Source of the DNA: Kryptolebias marmoratus | Taxonomy: Eukaryota > Chordata > Actinopteri > Cyprinodontiformes > Rivulidae | NCBI RefSeq assembly: GCF_001649575.2 | Contig: NC_051435.1 | Coordinates: 7,251,513-7,315,512, forward strand | Length of the DNA stretch: 64,000 nucleotides | Reading direction: 5' to 3' | Shown: positions 23,949 through 36,252 of the stretch, piece by piece | Numbering within the stretch: position 1 is the first letter of the stretch | Layout of the letters: the number at the start of each line of letters is the position of its first letter | Notes under the pieces: model-generated | The model's input: the letters and a program-made list of their open reading frames with translations, nothing else | What the model was told of the DNA's origin: nothing | Database searches by the model: none | Translations under genes and position numbers: made by a program

Positions 23949-24533
23949 ATCATCAAAGCAGCCATGACATCATCCCCGACGAAGTTAACGAAGTACCAGA
24001 GCAGCACCCTGCCTGTGGGCGGAGCCTAAGTTGCCTCTGTTGCTGCAGATCTGAAGGCAACTTTAGAGAATCCTGACACGAACACTGATATCACAAAGGG
24101 AGCGGCAGCTGCAGTTCACACATAAATCATTAATTACTGCAGCGTTTAAGGACTGGTAACGTGGTGAAAAGCATCTAAGACTGGTTTAATCACAGCTCAC
24201 ATCACCGTTTGCTGGCTTGAATTATAATTAATTAATTTCAGAATAAATGTTAGCGTAAAGTTTTCACAGGCTGCTGTTTGGCTTTTTTTCCCATTTCTCA
24301 CATATTCTGTCATTTATTCTGAAGATACATTATTATTATAATTCTACTGCATATATGCTGGGATTTTTTCTTTTTCTTTTTAGCCGTTAGCATGGTTCAT
24401 GTCATTTACCTGCTAAACGGTCTCTTAACCATCTTCATTTATTTTTATTCTTCCATCAACATTAATGCCGCCCAAACAGAAAAGAGCCACCATATAAACT
24501 ACACTTCAAAACACGCTTTTATTGGCGTTTCGA

Positions 24534-24547
24534 GTTACCATGGCAAC
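24534..24547. promoter_or_regulatory. Candidate RFX X-box, second site
   Basis: GTTACCATGGCAAC is a consensus X-box with a two-base spacer. It lies about 600 bp from the site at 23936, with ATTGG (a CCAAT box on the other strand) at about 24520-24524. Confidence 0.45.
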
Positions 24548-24649
24548 TCACAGCAATAATTGTTTTTTTATTGGAAATGAATGGGTAACGCTTATTGAAA
24601 TGTCTCATAAAACACTTGACAGAAGGTTTAGAAACTTTCACAAATAATC

Positions 24650-25130
24650 AGCAGACAGATAAGTATTTAATGGTCACCCAGTTCAAAATGGCTGCCATAG
24701 CTAACATGAAAAAGTTAAAAGTGGCTGTGGACGATCTCTAGTCGAAGCTCTAAACTGACAACCGCGTGTCGTAGGCATGTCAAACTGCACAGCTGGACAC
24801 TTCATGATTCAAGGATGATGCCTGTTGATTTCAAGGTCATGGGTTAAGATATAAAAAAAAGATCTTGCAGAAAACAGCGGGCTCTTTCAAAAGTTCTCCA
24901 GGAAAGATTTTAATGAAACTCTCAGGATGTAGTCACTGGATGTTCCTCATCAGCTGATGAACACTTTGGCGTCAAACCAATTTAAAGACGGCCTAAGCCA
25001 ACACAAAAATAGCTTTAACTCGGCCAATTTTACTTGTTATTGAGCTCAAATTTCGACTGGTAGTAGCTGAGAGTGATCCCCAACACATACTCTGAGCTCT
25101 AACTGTTCAGTACATTGCATGAGATGAGAA
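24650..25130 (-). mobile_element. CGCC-TIR family, internal fragments
   Basis: CCAGTTCAAAATGGCTGCCA, TTTTAATGAAACTCTCAGGA, GCGTCAAACCAATTTAAAG and GGTAGTAGCTGAGAGTGATC match internal phrases of the family; termini are not visible. Confidence 0.55.
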
Positions 25131-26009
25131 GTTATTTACAGGGTTTCTAACTCCTTTTGTTTAAAACTCTAACATGCAGTCCGTCAAGAAATGCCAGTTG
25201 TTTAGCTGAGATCAGCAAACCTCTAATGAAGAATTTACTAAATAAAACAATACAGTACAGCATTATTTTCAGAAATTCAAGGTGTAAAAACTCAAATATT
25301 TAAGCTAAAGCTCTGTGAACGCCAATCCTTTAGCTCCAGGTTTTATATTTATTAAATCTAACCTGCACAGGTTTGAATGTGGATATGAGTGTCAGTCAGA
25401 CCTTTAAGTCAGCAAACACACACAATTCAGTCACTGTTGATAAGGTTCCCTGTTTCAAAAATCTCCCAAAGGTTAAAGCGTTTTTATCGCAGCTCTTGGT
25501 GTATCTCCGACAGAAACATGAAATGCACGTAAGCTGTTTCTCAGATTCAAACCTCCTCCATCAAAGGCAGCCTCCTTGTGTGTAAGATCATGCCAAATTA
25601 CCCAGCGCCTAAAATATTCTTTATCAAGCTCCAGACATGTGTTTTCAATGTTCTTTAAATATACTGCCTTTACACACACACATGCACCCGAACACACTTC
25701 GTCCGGTGCCAGATAGTTAAGAGAAAACCCCTCCCTTGTTGTCTCTCAGACAGAGTTTGGACTCTTTTTTTTTTCCTATAATAATTTTGTTGCTTTTCAC
25801 TTCAGGCGGATTAAAAAAAAAGCAGTACTGCTAAAACGAGTTTACACGCTTTAATCCAGTGAATCTGGAAGATTCACCTTCTGGAAACACATCAGTGCAG
25901 CAGCATGGCATCGGTGTTTATGAGTCGGAGAAAGATTATTTAAAATATTAGATTATTATATCCCAGAGTTTTAAACTAAGATCATTTTATGTTTACAGCT
26001 TCTTTGGTC

Positions 26010-26115
26010 GTTGTGAAAAGTCTCACTCAGAGTATGTGTTGAGAAAAACTCTCAGATACAACCACATCAAATTTTAGCTCATAATATGTGAAACTGACTG
26101 GGTTAAAGCCATTTT
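26010..26115 (+). mobile_element. CGCC-TIR family, short fragment
   Basis: CTCAGAGTATGTGTTGAG, ACCACATCAAATTTTAGCTC and GTGAAACTGACTGGGTTAAA match the interior of the copy at 58.8 kb in the same orientation. Confidence 0.5.
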
Positions 26116-28255
26116 GATGTCAGCTAAACAACAACAGACAAAAACATAAGCATCTGTGAAACCTTTCAGAGGCAGGGGATAAAGTTTCTACAGTTCTGAT
26201 ACTAAATAATTCCCATTGCAGTTTATTGCACGTTGCTTCTTAGAAAAACAAATAATTAAAAACATAAATTGTTGCAGCATTTTGTGTCACTTAATGCGAT
26301 CTACGATTTGCAAAACAGACGGACAGCAGCAGCTTTTTCCTGCCATGATCTGATTTTGCTCTCAGGGAGCTTCATGTGAACTCACGACACTGTGGTCAAT
26401 CAAACCGCCCTCTCTGTGGCCTGGCTGCAACCCTGCATGATTTTACCCACACACACACACACACTCACAGAGCCGCTGCAGTCTCGTAAACCCAGGATGT
26501 GTTGTTTCCAGCTGCAGTAATATTTTACGAGGGTTTTGGAAAGAGGAAAACAAGCTGCTCAGGTCACGACACGGGGTTACCAAGTGTGTCTGAGGGGCGT
26601 GCAGAAACACTTTGAATGTCTCTCCAAAATGGCCGGTTTCATCAGATCTTAGCAGAGAAATCTGCAAGCACACCGTTCCAACACTCGGTTCGTCATGCAG
26701 GCCTCATTTTTATTGTCTTTATGTGACATTTTAATCACGTTGTTCCTGCTTTCTTACAGATTTCTGTCTTTTCTGCTCAAACTGAGCAATACAGTGACAG
26801 GGCCTTGTTTGAAACTGGTCCTGCAAGGTTAAACAATTAAAAATGCTCTTATTTACTGGAGAAAATCTGCAGATTATTGATTCATAATATGGTGACAAGT
26901 TAGATATCTATTAAGTGACACCTATATCTTGCTTTGAGAGTTTAAAATCCAACATAAATGCAAACATGCAAGAATGCTGGGCCTTGACTTTTGTCATTTT
27001 TAAAAAGTTATATGTATGAAAAAAAAGCAAAAATTTTAACAAGGGCTATAATGTTCAGCGCCAAGGAGGCAAAATATTAGATTTTTCTTCCTCTGAAACG
27101 TCCGCCCTCATTTTTTTCCTCTTTCTTTCCTTTTTTTTTCTTCTGTTTTTTTTAATGACTAGTCATAAAAGTTAGAGCCAAAACCTGCTGGACGCCTTTA
27201 TATAGAAAACACTAAAATGGCAAATAAGAGTGACTCACGAAACATGGGCGAAGGCAAAAGAGAGGAAGAAGACCAATAAAAAGAAGCAGTGTTTGGATTT
27301 AGCTGAAGAAAAGTGACCAAACGGGCTACTGTGTGCCTTTTTGTGAAAGAACTCCAGGAAATAAGCGCTGTTGTAAGACAATATGTTCATTCGTAATCCG
27401 CCTGCAGCACATGACTCACCCCAGGCAAGAACCACTGCTGGGAAGATTCCTGAAGCATGTTTTATTATATTATTATTATGATTTAATTGGTGCTGACATA
27501 TTAATGTGGCTATTTGGCAAAGGTTATCTGTAGTTCAGCGGTTTGTTGGACTGGGCATTACATCAGAGGATCACAATCTGAAGCATGGATCAGACCAGAG
27601 GATATTTTTCCACTGACCGTAGATTGGTTGTTTTAAGGTTTGTCTGCACAAAGCATAAAGGTAAAATCAAATAAAAGTACTCAGGCTTTGTGATGGGTGA
27701 CTAAAGGTCTGATTTAAAACCTGCCAGCATGTCTGTGTTTCACAGGTTAGTCATACTTTCTGTATTTCCTCATGTTCGTTCGGTGATTTCTGCCTGATCG
27801 TTGTTCCTGCTGCTTTTTACAGCTCGAAAGTGAGACCTCTGCTGTTCAAATGCACACATGAGGACAGCTACGAACAACTATTATGGATTTCTGGTAATGA
27901 CACATTCATTGCTGAGTTCAGATTTCTAAAAACAACTAAATGTAAAGTTTAGTAGCACGTTGAAGGAGAGAAATATCTGAAAATGTCTGCATTAATGTCT
28001 GTTCTGTGGTTTTATTTTTGCATGTGCATTAGAGTGATGAACATATGGAACACTGCTTCCATTTCCAGGTTCTGAATCCTTGTATTTATCTTATATTAAA
28101 ATCTATTATTTAAAATTATTATTGTTATTTTAGTTTACACATAATAGTATTTCAGAAGTGCTGAAATATTATTACCAAGGTTGTAAAAGCTCCCCTTTCT
28201 ATAAAAAGCACCTCTGTCAAAGGTTGATATAAAACAGTTTCCCTTAAAAAAACAT
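26116..28255. other. Intergenic, no gene seen
   Basis: AT-rich, with a short (CA) run at 26449-26464. ORFs are below 80 codons and unremarkable. No kinase or other recognisable exon. Confidence 0.4.
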
Positions 28256-28610
28256 GTAAAAATAAAGGATAAAAACTGTAACCAGTAATTAAAGGCACCC
28301 AATGCAAACTATAAAATCAAACATACAAAAGTTTATCTTGAACTATATTAAATGGTGCAGTTTTCAGTAGTTTTTCAAATATGTTGTTGTGCAATTGTGT
28401 AACGAGGGTACGCACTCAGTGGAAACAAAGCACTTCCACCTGCATACTTTACTCAATAAGTGTGAGTAAATACGTACAAAAACATCAAAGTTGGCTGACT
28501 TTTCTGTCCCAAACAGTTCTTCCACAGATGTTGCCATTGTTGGCCTATTTTCAGTCACTTCGGATGTTTTATGTTTGTAAACAAACACATGTGGTAGTTA
28601 AATTAAAAAA
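28256..28610. repeat. Dispersed repeat shared with 12.6-12.97 kb
   Basis: AACAAAGCACTTCCACCTGC, ATACTTTACTCAATAAGT and TTTTCAGTCACTTCGGATG align in order to 12778-12910. Confidence 0.55.
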
Positions 28611-28849
28611 TAAATCTAAAAAAATTACCAGTTTTTCTGACATTGCAATGCATTCCTTTACATCAGTTATCTATAGATAAAAACTGACAACTGCAGATCA
28701 TTTGTCCACTTAGTTCAACTTTAAACTCTTCACTGCAGAAAACACTAATGTCCAAGGTGCATAGTCTCTTATTTTATTTTATTTTATCAGCCTGATAATA
28801 TCAATTTAGAACAAAAGGAGACACATTTGAACAGAAATGTCCACAGGCA

Positions 28850-29150
28850 GCTTGCGCCGCTGGAATTATGATCAGAGTGAGACCTCTTCCTGTCATCCAC
28901 CGCCTCTTTGCGGCGCGGCGCCGTGATGTTTGTCCCTGCTCGGACGCCGTAGCATAGTTTCCTCTAAATATCTAGACACTACTTCTTTCACTTTGACTGC
29001 GCTGCTTTGATTTAAACGGTTTTTTTTGGTATTATCAGCAACTCATCGTATCAGATGTGACTCTCACACGTAGTTATCTGGAGTTATTCGAAGTTGTCGC
29101 ATCAAAAAAATCTCCGGAATTTTACTCCGAGTTCCGCGTCGCGTTTGCTG
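28850..29150 (+). promoter_or_regulatory. als2 promoter and noncoding first exon
   Basis: A CpG-rich island (CTTTGCGGCGCGGCGCCGTG at about 28908) precedes a probable 5' UTR exon ending at 29150 with a strong donor (CTG|GTAAGTTC). The next exon begins after TTCCCACAAACAG at 29393 and carries the ATG. The transcription start was not fixed. Confidence 0.55.
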
Positions 29151-29532
29151 GTAAGTTCAGTTAGCCGCTTTTAGCTTCTATGCTAGCAGCGTCAGAGACA
29201 CGAACTGTCTTTAATGTCGCTTATTAAACCTTTAGTTTAGCTGTTGGGACAAGTTTTACAGCTTTTACAGAATAACCCAGAAAGAAGTTTTTCAACATAA
29301 AGGTTTATAAACAAATAAAAAACCTAGAAACAAACAGTAACGATCAGAGATTCTGTACTTATAATCAGGACAGCTTGTTTTCCCACAAACAGGAGCTGGA
29401 GCCAAATGAGCCAAAGACGAGCCAAAACAGGACAGAGGGTTCAGCTTTCTGCTTGTCAGCTGATTCATTCAGAGGAACCAACAGGAGAACCTTTAATTAA
29501 AATGGCTATAAGCGGGAGAGGAGCATGAAGTG

Positions 29533-32500
29533 ATGGAGAACCAGGAGGAAAGGTAAACAAACAAACAAACAAACACATGAGCATTTCTGAGGCCATGTCG
29601 TGATAATCTCTTCTCCTCCGAGCTGTTTGTTTCCACTGAAAACAAGCTGACTACAGAAGCATGATGACATTTATTTCCCCTGACACTGTGTGATACTGGA
29701 AACTGGAAAAGAAAGTTGTCAAAAACTTTAAAAGAGCTGCAGAAAGTTCTTCTGTTTCTGTGAATTGCAAATAAGCAAAGTGTAAAGAAACATGAGGCAT
29801 CTCATAAATTCTGCAAAGTCTTTTGTAGGTGCTGGGTTGTCCTTTGCAGGTTTGTGCTCCTTGCAGGTCTAAATGCACGTCTGGACCTGCAGACTCGGAG
29901 GAATCAGATGGCATGTAATCCAACTTGATGCAACTGTTCTCTGCATCAGAAAGCCTGCTTTTTTCTTTTCTTTTTTTTAAATCTATAAATCTATGAATTA
30001 GTTTCCAGGTTGAGGATCTGGTCCAGCCGTTCGTCCCGGGGGGTTGTTCTGGTCTTTACCCCCTGACGGCGGCTCGTTCTTCTGTTTGCAGACCTGCGGA
30101 TGAGCGCGCCGTCTCAGCTCCGGAGCGAGGACTTCTCCACGTGTGGTGCTCGGCGGGGTGCAGCCCAGAGAGAGCGCTGCTGTCCACACCCGCTCTGCAG
30201 GTCGCCCTCGGAGAACATCACGGCCTCGTGTTGGCACAAGGTGTGTGTTAGGCTGGGCGGTAATTGTCTCAGGATGACTCACACAAAAACGCTGAGGAAG
30301 ACTTTTGTAGTGCTTATATAACTCGAAGAGGTTCTTTCAGGAAGTTGGCATAAGAACTGGAATTTAGTCATTTCTTTTAAATCGGATTACTGTGCAGAGC
30401 AGTGTCTCAGACATCGACTGCTGTATTGCTTAATTTAGTTTACCGCACATTTTATTTTACCTAAGAATATTGAGGCTTAAAGAGGAACCTGAACTCAAGG
30501 GATAAATCTGTGTTGCTTCTACTTAAAACAAACAACTTTGCAAAGAAGTTGCACCTTTTTTATTGTGTTCCTTCCCACTTTGATGCCAGTAGCTCTTCTC
30601 GGTCTTTTTGGTGTCACCTTGATTGCTCAAAAATACAATATTATGGTTGCTAAAATGTTATTTTTGTCATTCTTAATGGCTTCAGTTAAACCAGTGGTGC
30701 CCAATCCTGGTCCTGGAGGAACACTATCCTGCAGGTTTTAGTTGTTTCTCTGCTCTTCAGCAGGGCTTCAAGTTCTGCAGAAGCCTGTTATTCACTCAGT
30801 CATTCACATCAGGTGTGTCAAAGCAGAGAAACATCTAAAACATGCAGGATAGTGGCTCTCCAGGACCAGGATTGGACATTGAGTTAAGGACTGATTGTAT
30901 CTTTGCATCGAACGACGAGTAACTTCAAGTTATATCGCTGGCATTTGTTTTTTGCTATGTTAGGAAAGTCATGAAAAGTTTTGCTCCAGACTGCTTTTAA
31001 AGCTTACCAGAAAGAAAAAAGTTAAAACCATGCCTAATAGTGTAACCAGGAACAGGTCAGTGTATGTGAAGATGAAGTGACGGGGGCTTTTTCTTCCAGG
31101 TGGACAGGTGTTTTCCTTCGGAGCGCTCTCATGGAGGAACCTCAGCATCCCGGTTTCTGCTCCGGTGTTGGAGCTCGCTCTGCGGGGGAAGACGATAGTC
31201 CGAGTGGCCGCTGGCGGCTTCCACTGCGGAGCGATAAGCGAGCACGGCAACGTCTACATGTGGGGGGAGAATACAGCAGGACAGTGCGGGGGGTCTGAGA
31301 GGGGCTCGGTTACAAACGTCACAGGTTTGTTATCGTCTTCATTGCTTCCTGTTTTCATCTTATCTCTTTAAAAAAGAAAAAAAAGATTACAGTGAATGTA
31401 TCCTTCAGTTTTCTTCAGCATGATATTCTCTATCAGAATTGCATTTTGATTTTGATCAAATTCTGCCTCTGATACATATATTTTTTACATAGTATGATTA
31501 TAGCTGGGTTTTATAAAGCTTGCATTTTGTGCAGTGTGAATGCTAATCGCTAAATGACTTCACCGAAGAAGCTAAAACTGAGTTGTTAAAATTAAAACAA
31601 GCAGAACTCAGGCTTAAATTGGCAGAATAGCAGCTAAAATGAGTTAAATAGAAGCTAAAATGAGAAGAACAGAAGCTGAAATGAGCAAAACGCAGCAGGA
31701 TACAAGTTACGAACTAAAAACAGCAGGACAGTAGCTAAAAGTACCAAAATAGATGCTAAAACTAAAATAACTGAAACAGTATCTAATAGCTAAAAGTAGC
31801 AGAATGGTAGCTAAAAGCTAAAAGTGGCATAAGAGGACAAAAATAAAGCAAGCACGCTGAATCACTTTTCAAAGAGAATGTTTTAGGAAGAACTGAAGAG
31901 AAAAATGAAGAAAAATGCCAAAAAAGCCAAAGTCACAGGATGCTATTCTGGAGCTGGACATTTTGACATCTGGATATTTAAAATGGTACAAAGCGTGCAG
32001 AAGTAGTTTGCCTCAGCATTCCCACAGTGACGCGGATGTTTGCCCCCTCAGTGTCGGAGCCCAGCCCGGTCAGCGTGGTGGACTCTGAGGGGATTCCTCC
32101 GGCGGCGGTTCGGGTCGTGGACCTGGCCTGCGGACGGGAGCACAGCCTGGCTCTGTCGGCCCAGAACGAGCTGTGGGCCTGGGGAAGCGGCTGCCAGCTC
32201 GGCCTGGTCACTCAGGCCTTCCCCGTCTGGAAACCTCAGAAGGTTTTTGAACTCAAAGTAAAATGAGTTTTGGGGTGTTTGGCGTTGCTTTTCCTTACTG
32301 GACTTGCGTTGTTTCCCGTCAGGTTGAGCACTTGGCAGGCAGACATGTGATTCAGGTACGTTTCAGCTGGAAACCGCTGCTTTGAGCGCGATGCTTCGAG
32401 TGTTTCTGATTGTCCTAATGTCCAACAGGTGGCGTGTGGAGCGTACCACAGCTTGGCCCTGGTTCTCAGTTTACCTGCTCAGGGCTGTAACGCCCAGAGT

Positions 32501-35500
32501 AGCCCCAAAACGAAGGAGCGGGCTCCGCCGCCTCACTGCCTGGTGGTGGACAGGGACGAGCTGTTTGCCGCTGACGATTCTCACTACTGTCCGCTCGGCG
32601 TGGAGCTCACTGAAGCCATGAGAAGCGAGGTGAACAATCCGCTGTTTGTGTGCAGGAAGGTTTTGTTTTGTACACACCTACAGGCTTAAGGGCTCGTAGG
32701 TTTCCCACAGCCTCCGTGATTCGACACATTTTAGCTCCGAGATTAGCAGCATTATCTGGCAGGAGTGACCGTTTCGTTTTAATCCGTTCTCCCGCTGAAT
32801 CCACGAAGCGAGCGGAATCTGGAGGTTATCTTGAAAGCGGCCTGATTTCGGAGTCATCTGTTTCTGCGCTGTGTTGACGCTCCTCTTTGATTCACATTCC
32901 AGACGTCTCCCAGAAGACGAGCCCCCAGACACCGGCGCCATGCAGCGGGAATGTCGTCTGGCAGCAGTCCTGGCTCCGGAGCCAGCTCGTCCTCGTTTTC
33001 TGAGGACGGCAAATTTAACTCTAAACAGTACAGTATTTTATTCATCTGATCCCTTTTATTACTGTTTAAAAAAAATCTATTTATTGTTTATTTCTTCCTT
33101 AACTTTTCTTTGACACAAAACTCCCTCAGGAATCTTCCTGTCGAGCTCATGGAAAACTCCGACTCCCATTCTCAGACCGACAGCAGCCCCACAGTCCGCC
33201 TGGTGTCGGGCTGGAGAACCAACAAGAACTCGACCTTCCCTGACGAGTCGGAGGTTCAGAACCTCCTGGAGAAACTTTCTGATCAGTCGTCAGAGTCGCA
33301 GCACACAACGGGGACGTTAGATAGTGACTCTGTGAGCAGCCACAACTCAGGTTGGTGGCATTTCTTCTTTTCTCCTTTGTTTTCAAATGTAATTATCCGA
33401 CCTGTTCGATTTATAGCTTTAATATGAGAATGCTGACCTGAAATCTGTTTTCCCCTTATCTCTCTGCCTCTTAATCCAGATGACAGCTGTGTTTCCTCCA
33501 CTCCCTCTTCGGACCTGTTAGCGTCCAGTTACAAAGATGACTCGACTTCCAAGAGACAGAGCAACAAGTAAGGCTAGATTTAATGTAAACTTGAGGCACT
33601 TTGTTGGAATTTAAGAAGAGAAAACCATGAAATATGTTGCAAAATTGCTGTTCAAAGCCTCAAAAGCAACAGGCAGATCATTTGTTTTGACACTTATGCC
33701 AGTCACTTATAAAATTTAAAGCAGAAAAGCAGCTTTTAGCAATATTTGTGACCAACATTCTAGTTCCAGACGCCTTGTATATGGCAGGTTTTCAGCTCTT
33801 TGGCAATCACCTTGTAGGCACTAAAATGTTACTTTTTGTCTGACAAACTGTGTTGTCTTTGGTTTTTTTATAGGTTCAACTAAAAATGGGAACAAAGAGC
33901 CTAAAAGTCCAGTTTAAATTATTTATTTTGTTGGTTATGTGTTGACGCATCACCAGTTCATCCCTTGAGTTTAGAAGCGTTTTTATATCTGAATGATTCA
34001 GAGGTCAAAAAACTAACAAGCAAATAAACCATTAAGTCGGTAAGAAAGCAGCCAAAGTCCAAATAAAACCTTTTGAAGGTCTGAAGAAATGATGATCAAA
34101 AGATTACAAGAAAGTCTGGCTGCTTGGAAGCACAATCTAAAGAAAGGAGGGATGGTTCAGGGTTCCACAGCGCAGTTTTACTCCCACGGTGCTCGGCTGG
34201 TAATCGGGGGGTTTGACCTTCTGTCCTGCAGCGTCGGTGGGTTGGCCGCGTGGCGCTCGTCCTCTCCGGTGTGTTTGGAAGAAGTCCGTCTTTGTCTGGA
34301 GAAGGAGAGGCTGTCGCTGCAGGGGCAGAAGAGCTCCAGCCTCACAAACATACACCAGAGGTGGAAAACGGCGGCCGGCAGGAGACGCTCGCTTCCTGGA
34401 ACCCCCACCCATGGTAGGAATGGAAGGGTGTGAACGGCTCCACTCTTCGTTTTGAGGGAAAAATGCTTATTTGTTTTTAGATGAAAGGTTGTTAACCTAA
34501 GCCAGGAAACTGTTGGTTTAACATGTCATCAACATTTTTCATTTATTTTTTTGCTTTTGTTTCAGAAATCCACAAACGGTGCAGAAAGTGTTGATTCCCG
34601 GGCCGGTTGGGGTTTAATTGGTTTAATGGGCGGCAGGGATGTCTTTGAAGTTTTTTGCAGGATATAATTATGATTCTTATCAGCGGTTCTGTCCTTCCAT
34701 TTCAGTCCTCATCAAAGGTTGTTCAGGCAAATGTTTCATACATTATCTAGGATCGCCGTTGCACTGCTGCCAGAACCAATCAGAGGCAGAGAAGGAGCAG
34801 ATCTTCACCTCTGATTGGCTCGAGCTCCAGACAAGATGAAAAGATTTATAGTTTTTTCTTTTGTTAAAAGAAATGCTTCACAGCTTGAATATAACACCAG
34901 CAGATCCATCCGTCTCACTTTGAAGGGATAATTTACCAAATTATTCACTTTATATTAAAAAAAATAAAAGTTAGAGTTATTCCAACCATGCCCTCTTTAA
35001 ACGCCTCTTCATTTTGGATGAATTTTATTGGAAAATCTGTTTAAATGCCCCACTGGTGACACAAAATGTTTGTCATTTGTCATTTAAGTGATCCACAGGC
35101 AGTGAGTTGATAAAGTTTGTGCCAAAAAAAAACCGCATTGTGAAAAACTCAGAGTTTGGTGTGACATTTATTTGTTGTCAGGCACACGAGACTAACTTCT
35201 CATTTTCTGGATTTCCAGGCATTTCAGGGGCGTAAGAATGAAAGTTTGCCATCAGTCAACACAGATCTGAAACCCACATCCTCCAACAGTTCAGATGTTG
35301 CATAAAACTTTTTTTGTAATTACTTGACCTTTTATAGAAGGTTAACATTTGAGTTTCTGTTCGTGTTGTATCTGCACAGCTGTTCCATCATTAATAAAAA
35401 GTTTATTTAGTGATTCAGGTTGGTTCAAACCAGACCTGTTGGTTTAAATACGCTTCCCTGTTGTTACTTTTCACAAATAAAGTCCGTTTAAAACCTAAAC

Positions 35501-36205
35501 ATGTGAAGGTTAGGTGGAGATCCTGCAGTAAGACCTGATATTCCAGGCTTTTTAGACGTAATCTGGGGTTTGTCTGCTTCTTTCCAGGATCTCCTCGGAG
35601 ACGCAGTCCGTGTGTCTGCAGGCCGTTCTCAGTAGGACCGGAGGAGGCCGGAGACGGGCTGCCGTCTCTGGAGACGGAGGTCTGGAGCTGGGGCCGCGGC
35701 TCAGAGGGACAGCTGGGTCACGGGGACCAGCTCGCCAGGTCTGCAAGCGCACACCTGAATACTTCATTACAGTTTATTTACCACCAGAAAACCCCTGATT
35801 GTGCTTTTTTTAATTACTGGAACAGATCTGATGATTAAAAGTCATCAGGCTTCATTTAAAATGAAAAAGGAAAATGTCCTTGACGGTCATGTACTTTGGC
35901 TAAATTTTCCTTTTTATATGCCTGTCCAAAGACGGGACGGATTGTGGTACTCAGTGTGTGAACGTGTGGATGAATGAGTGAATGACTGAATGTAGTGTGA
36001 AGCACTTTGGGGTCCTTGGATTAGAACAGGTGCTATAAGTGCACGCCATTTACCATCAACACCAGCAGGAAAAACTTCAGAAACATTTTTTAACGCTCTT
36101 TTTATTTTACATCGCTGTCCCATACTGTGTTTTTAACACAGTAATGATGTAGTGAATGTGTTTTATGATATATATTAAAACACTAATCTGCATTTAACTG
36201 ACACT

Positions 36206-36252
<47 letters not shown>

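Larger units (their letters stand above)
29533..32629 (+). other. als2: als2 exons 1-6: first half of the RCC1-like domain
   Basis: Exons: 29533-29552, 30092-30240, 31100-31324, 32052-32242, 32323-32355, 32429-32629 (residues 1-273). Diagnostic stretches are [69 protein letters not shown] and [11 protein letters not shown], which are successive propeller blades. The [13 protein letters not shown] phrase near the end also matches alsin. The ORF starting MSAPSQ at 30100 is a wrong frame over exon 2. Confidence 0.93.

Noticed and set aside
23792..24007. 71-codon minus ORF with protein-like composition near the X-boxes
   Set aside because: No homology recognised and no flanking splice structure; kept only as part of the regulatory observation.
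30100..30321. 73-codon ORF starting MSAPSQ as the als2 start
   Set aside because: It overlaps exon 2 in the wrong frame. The alsin frame (ERGLLHVW ... [10 protein letters not shown]) is different and joins in phase to the ATG at 29533.
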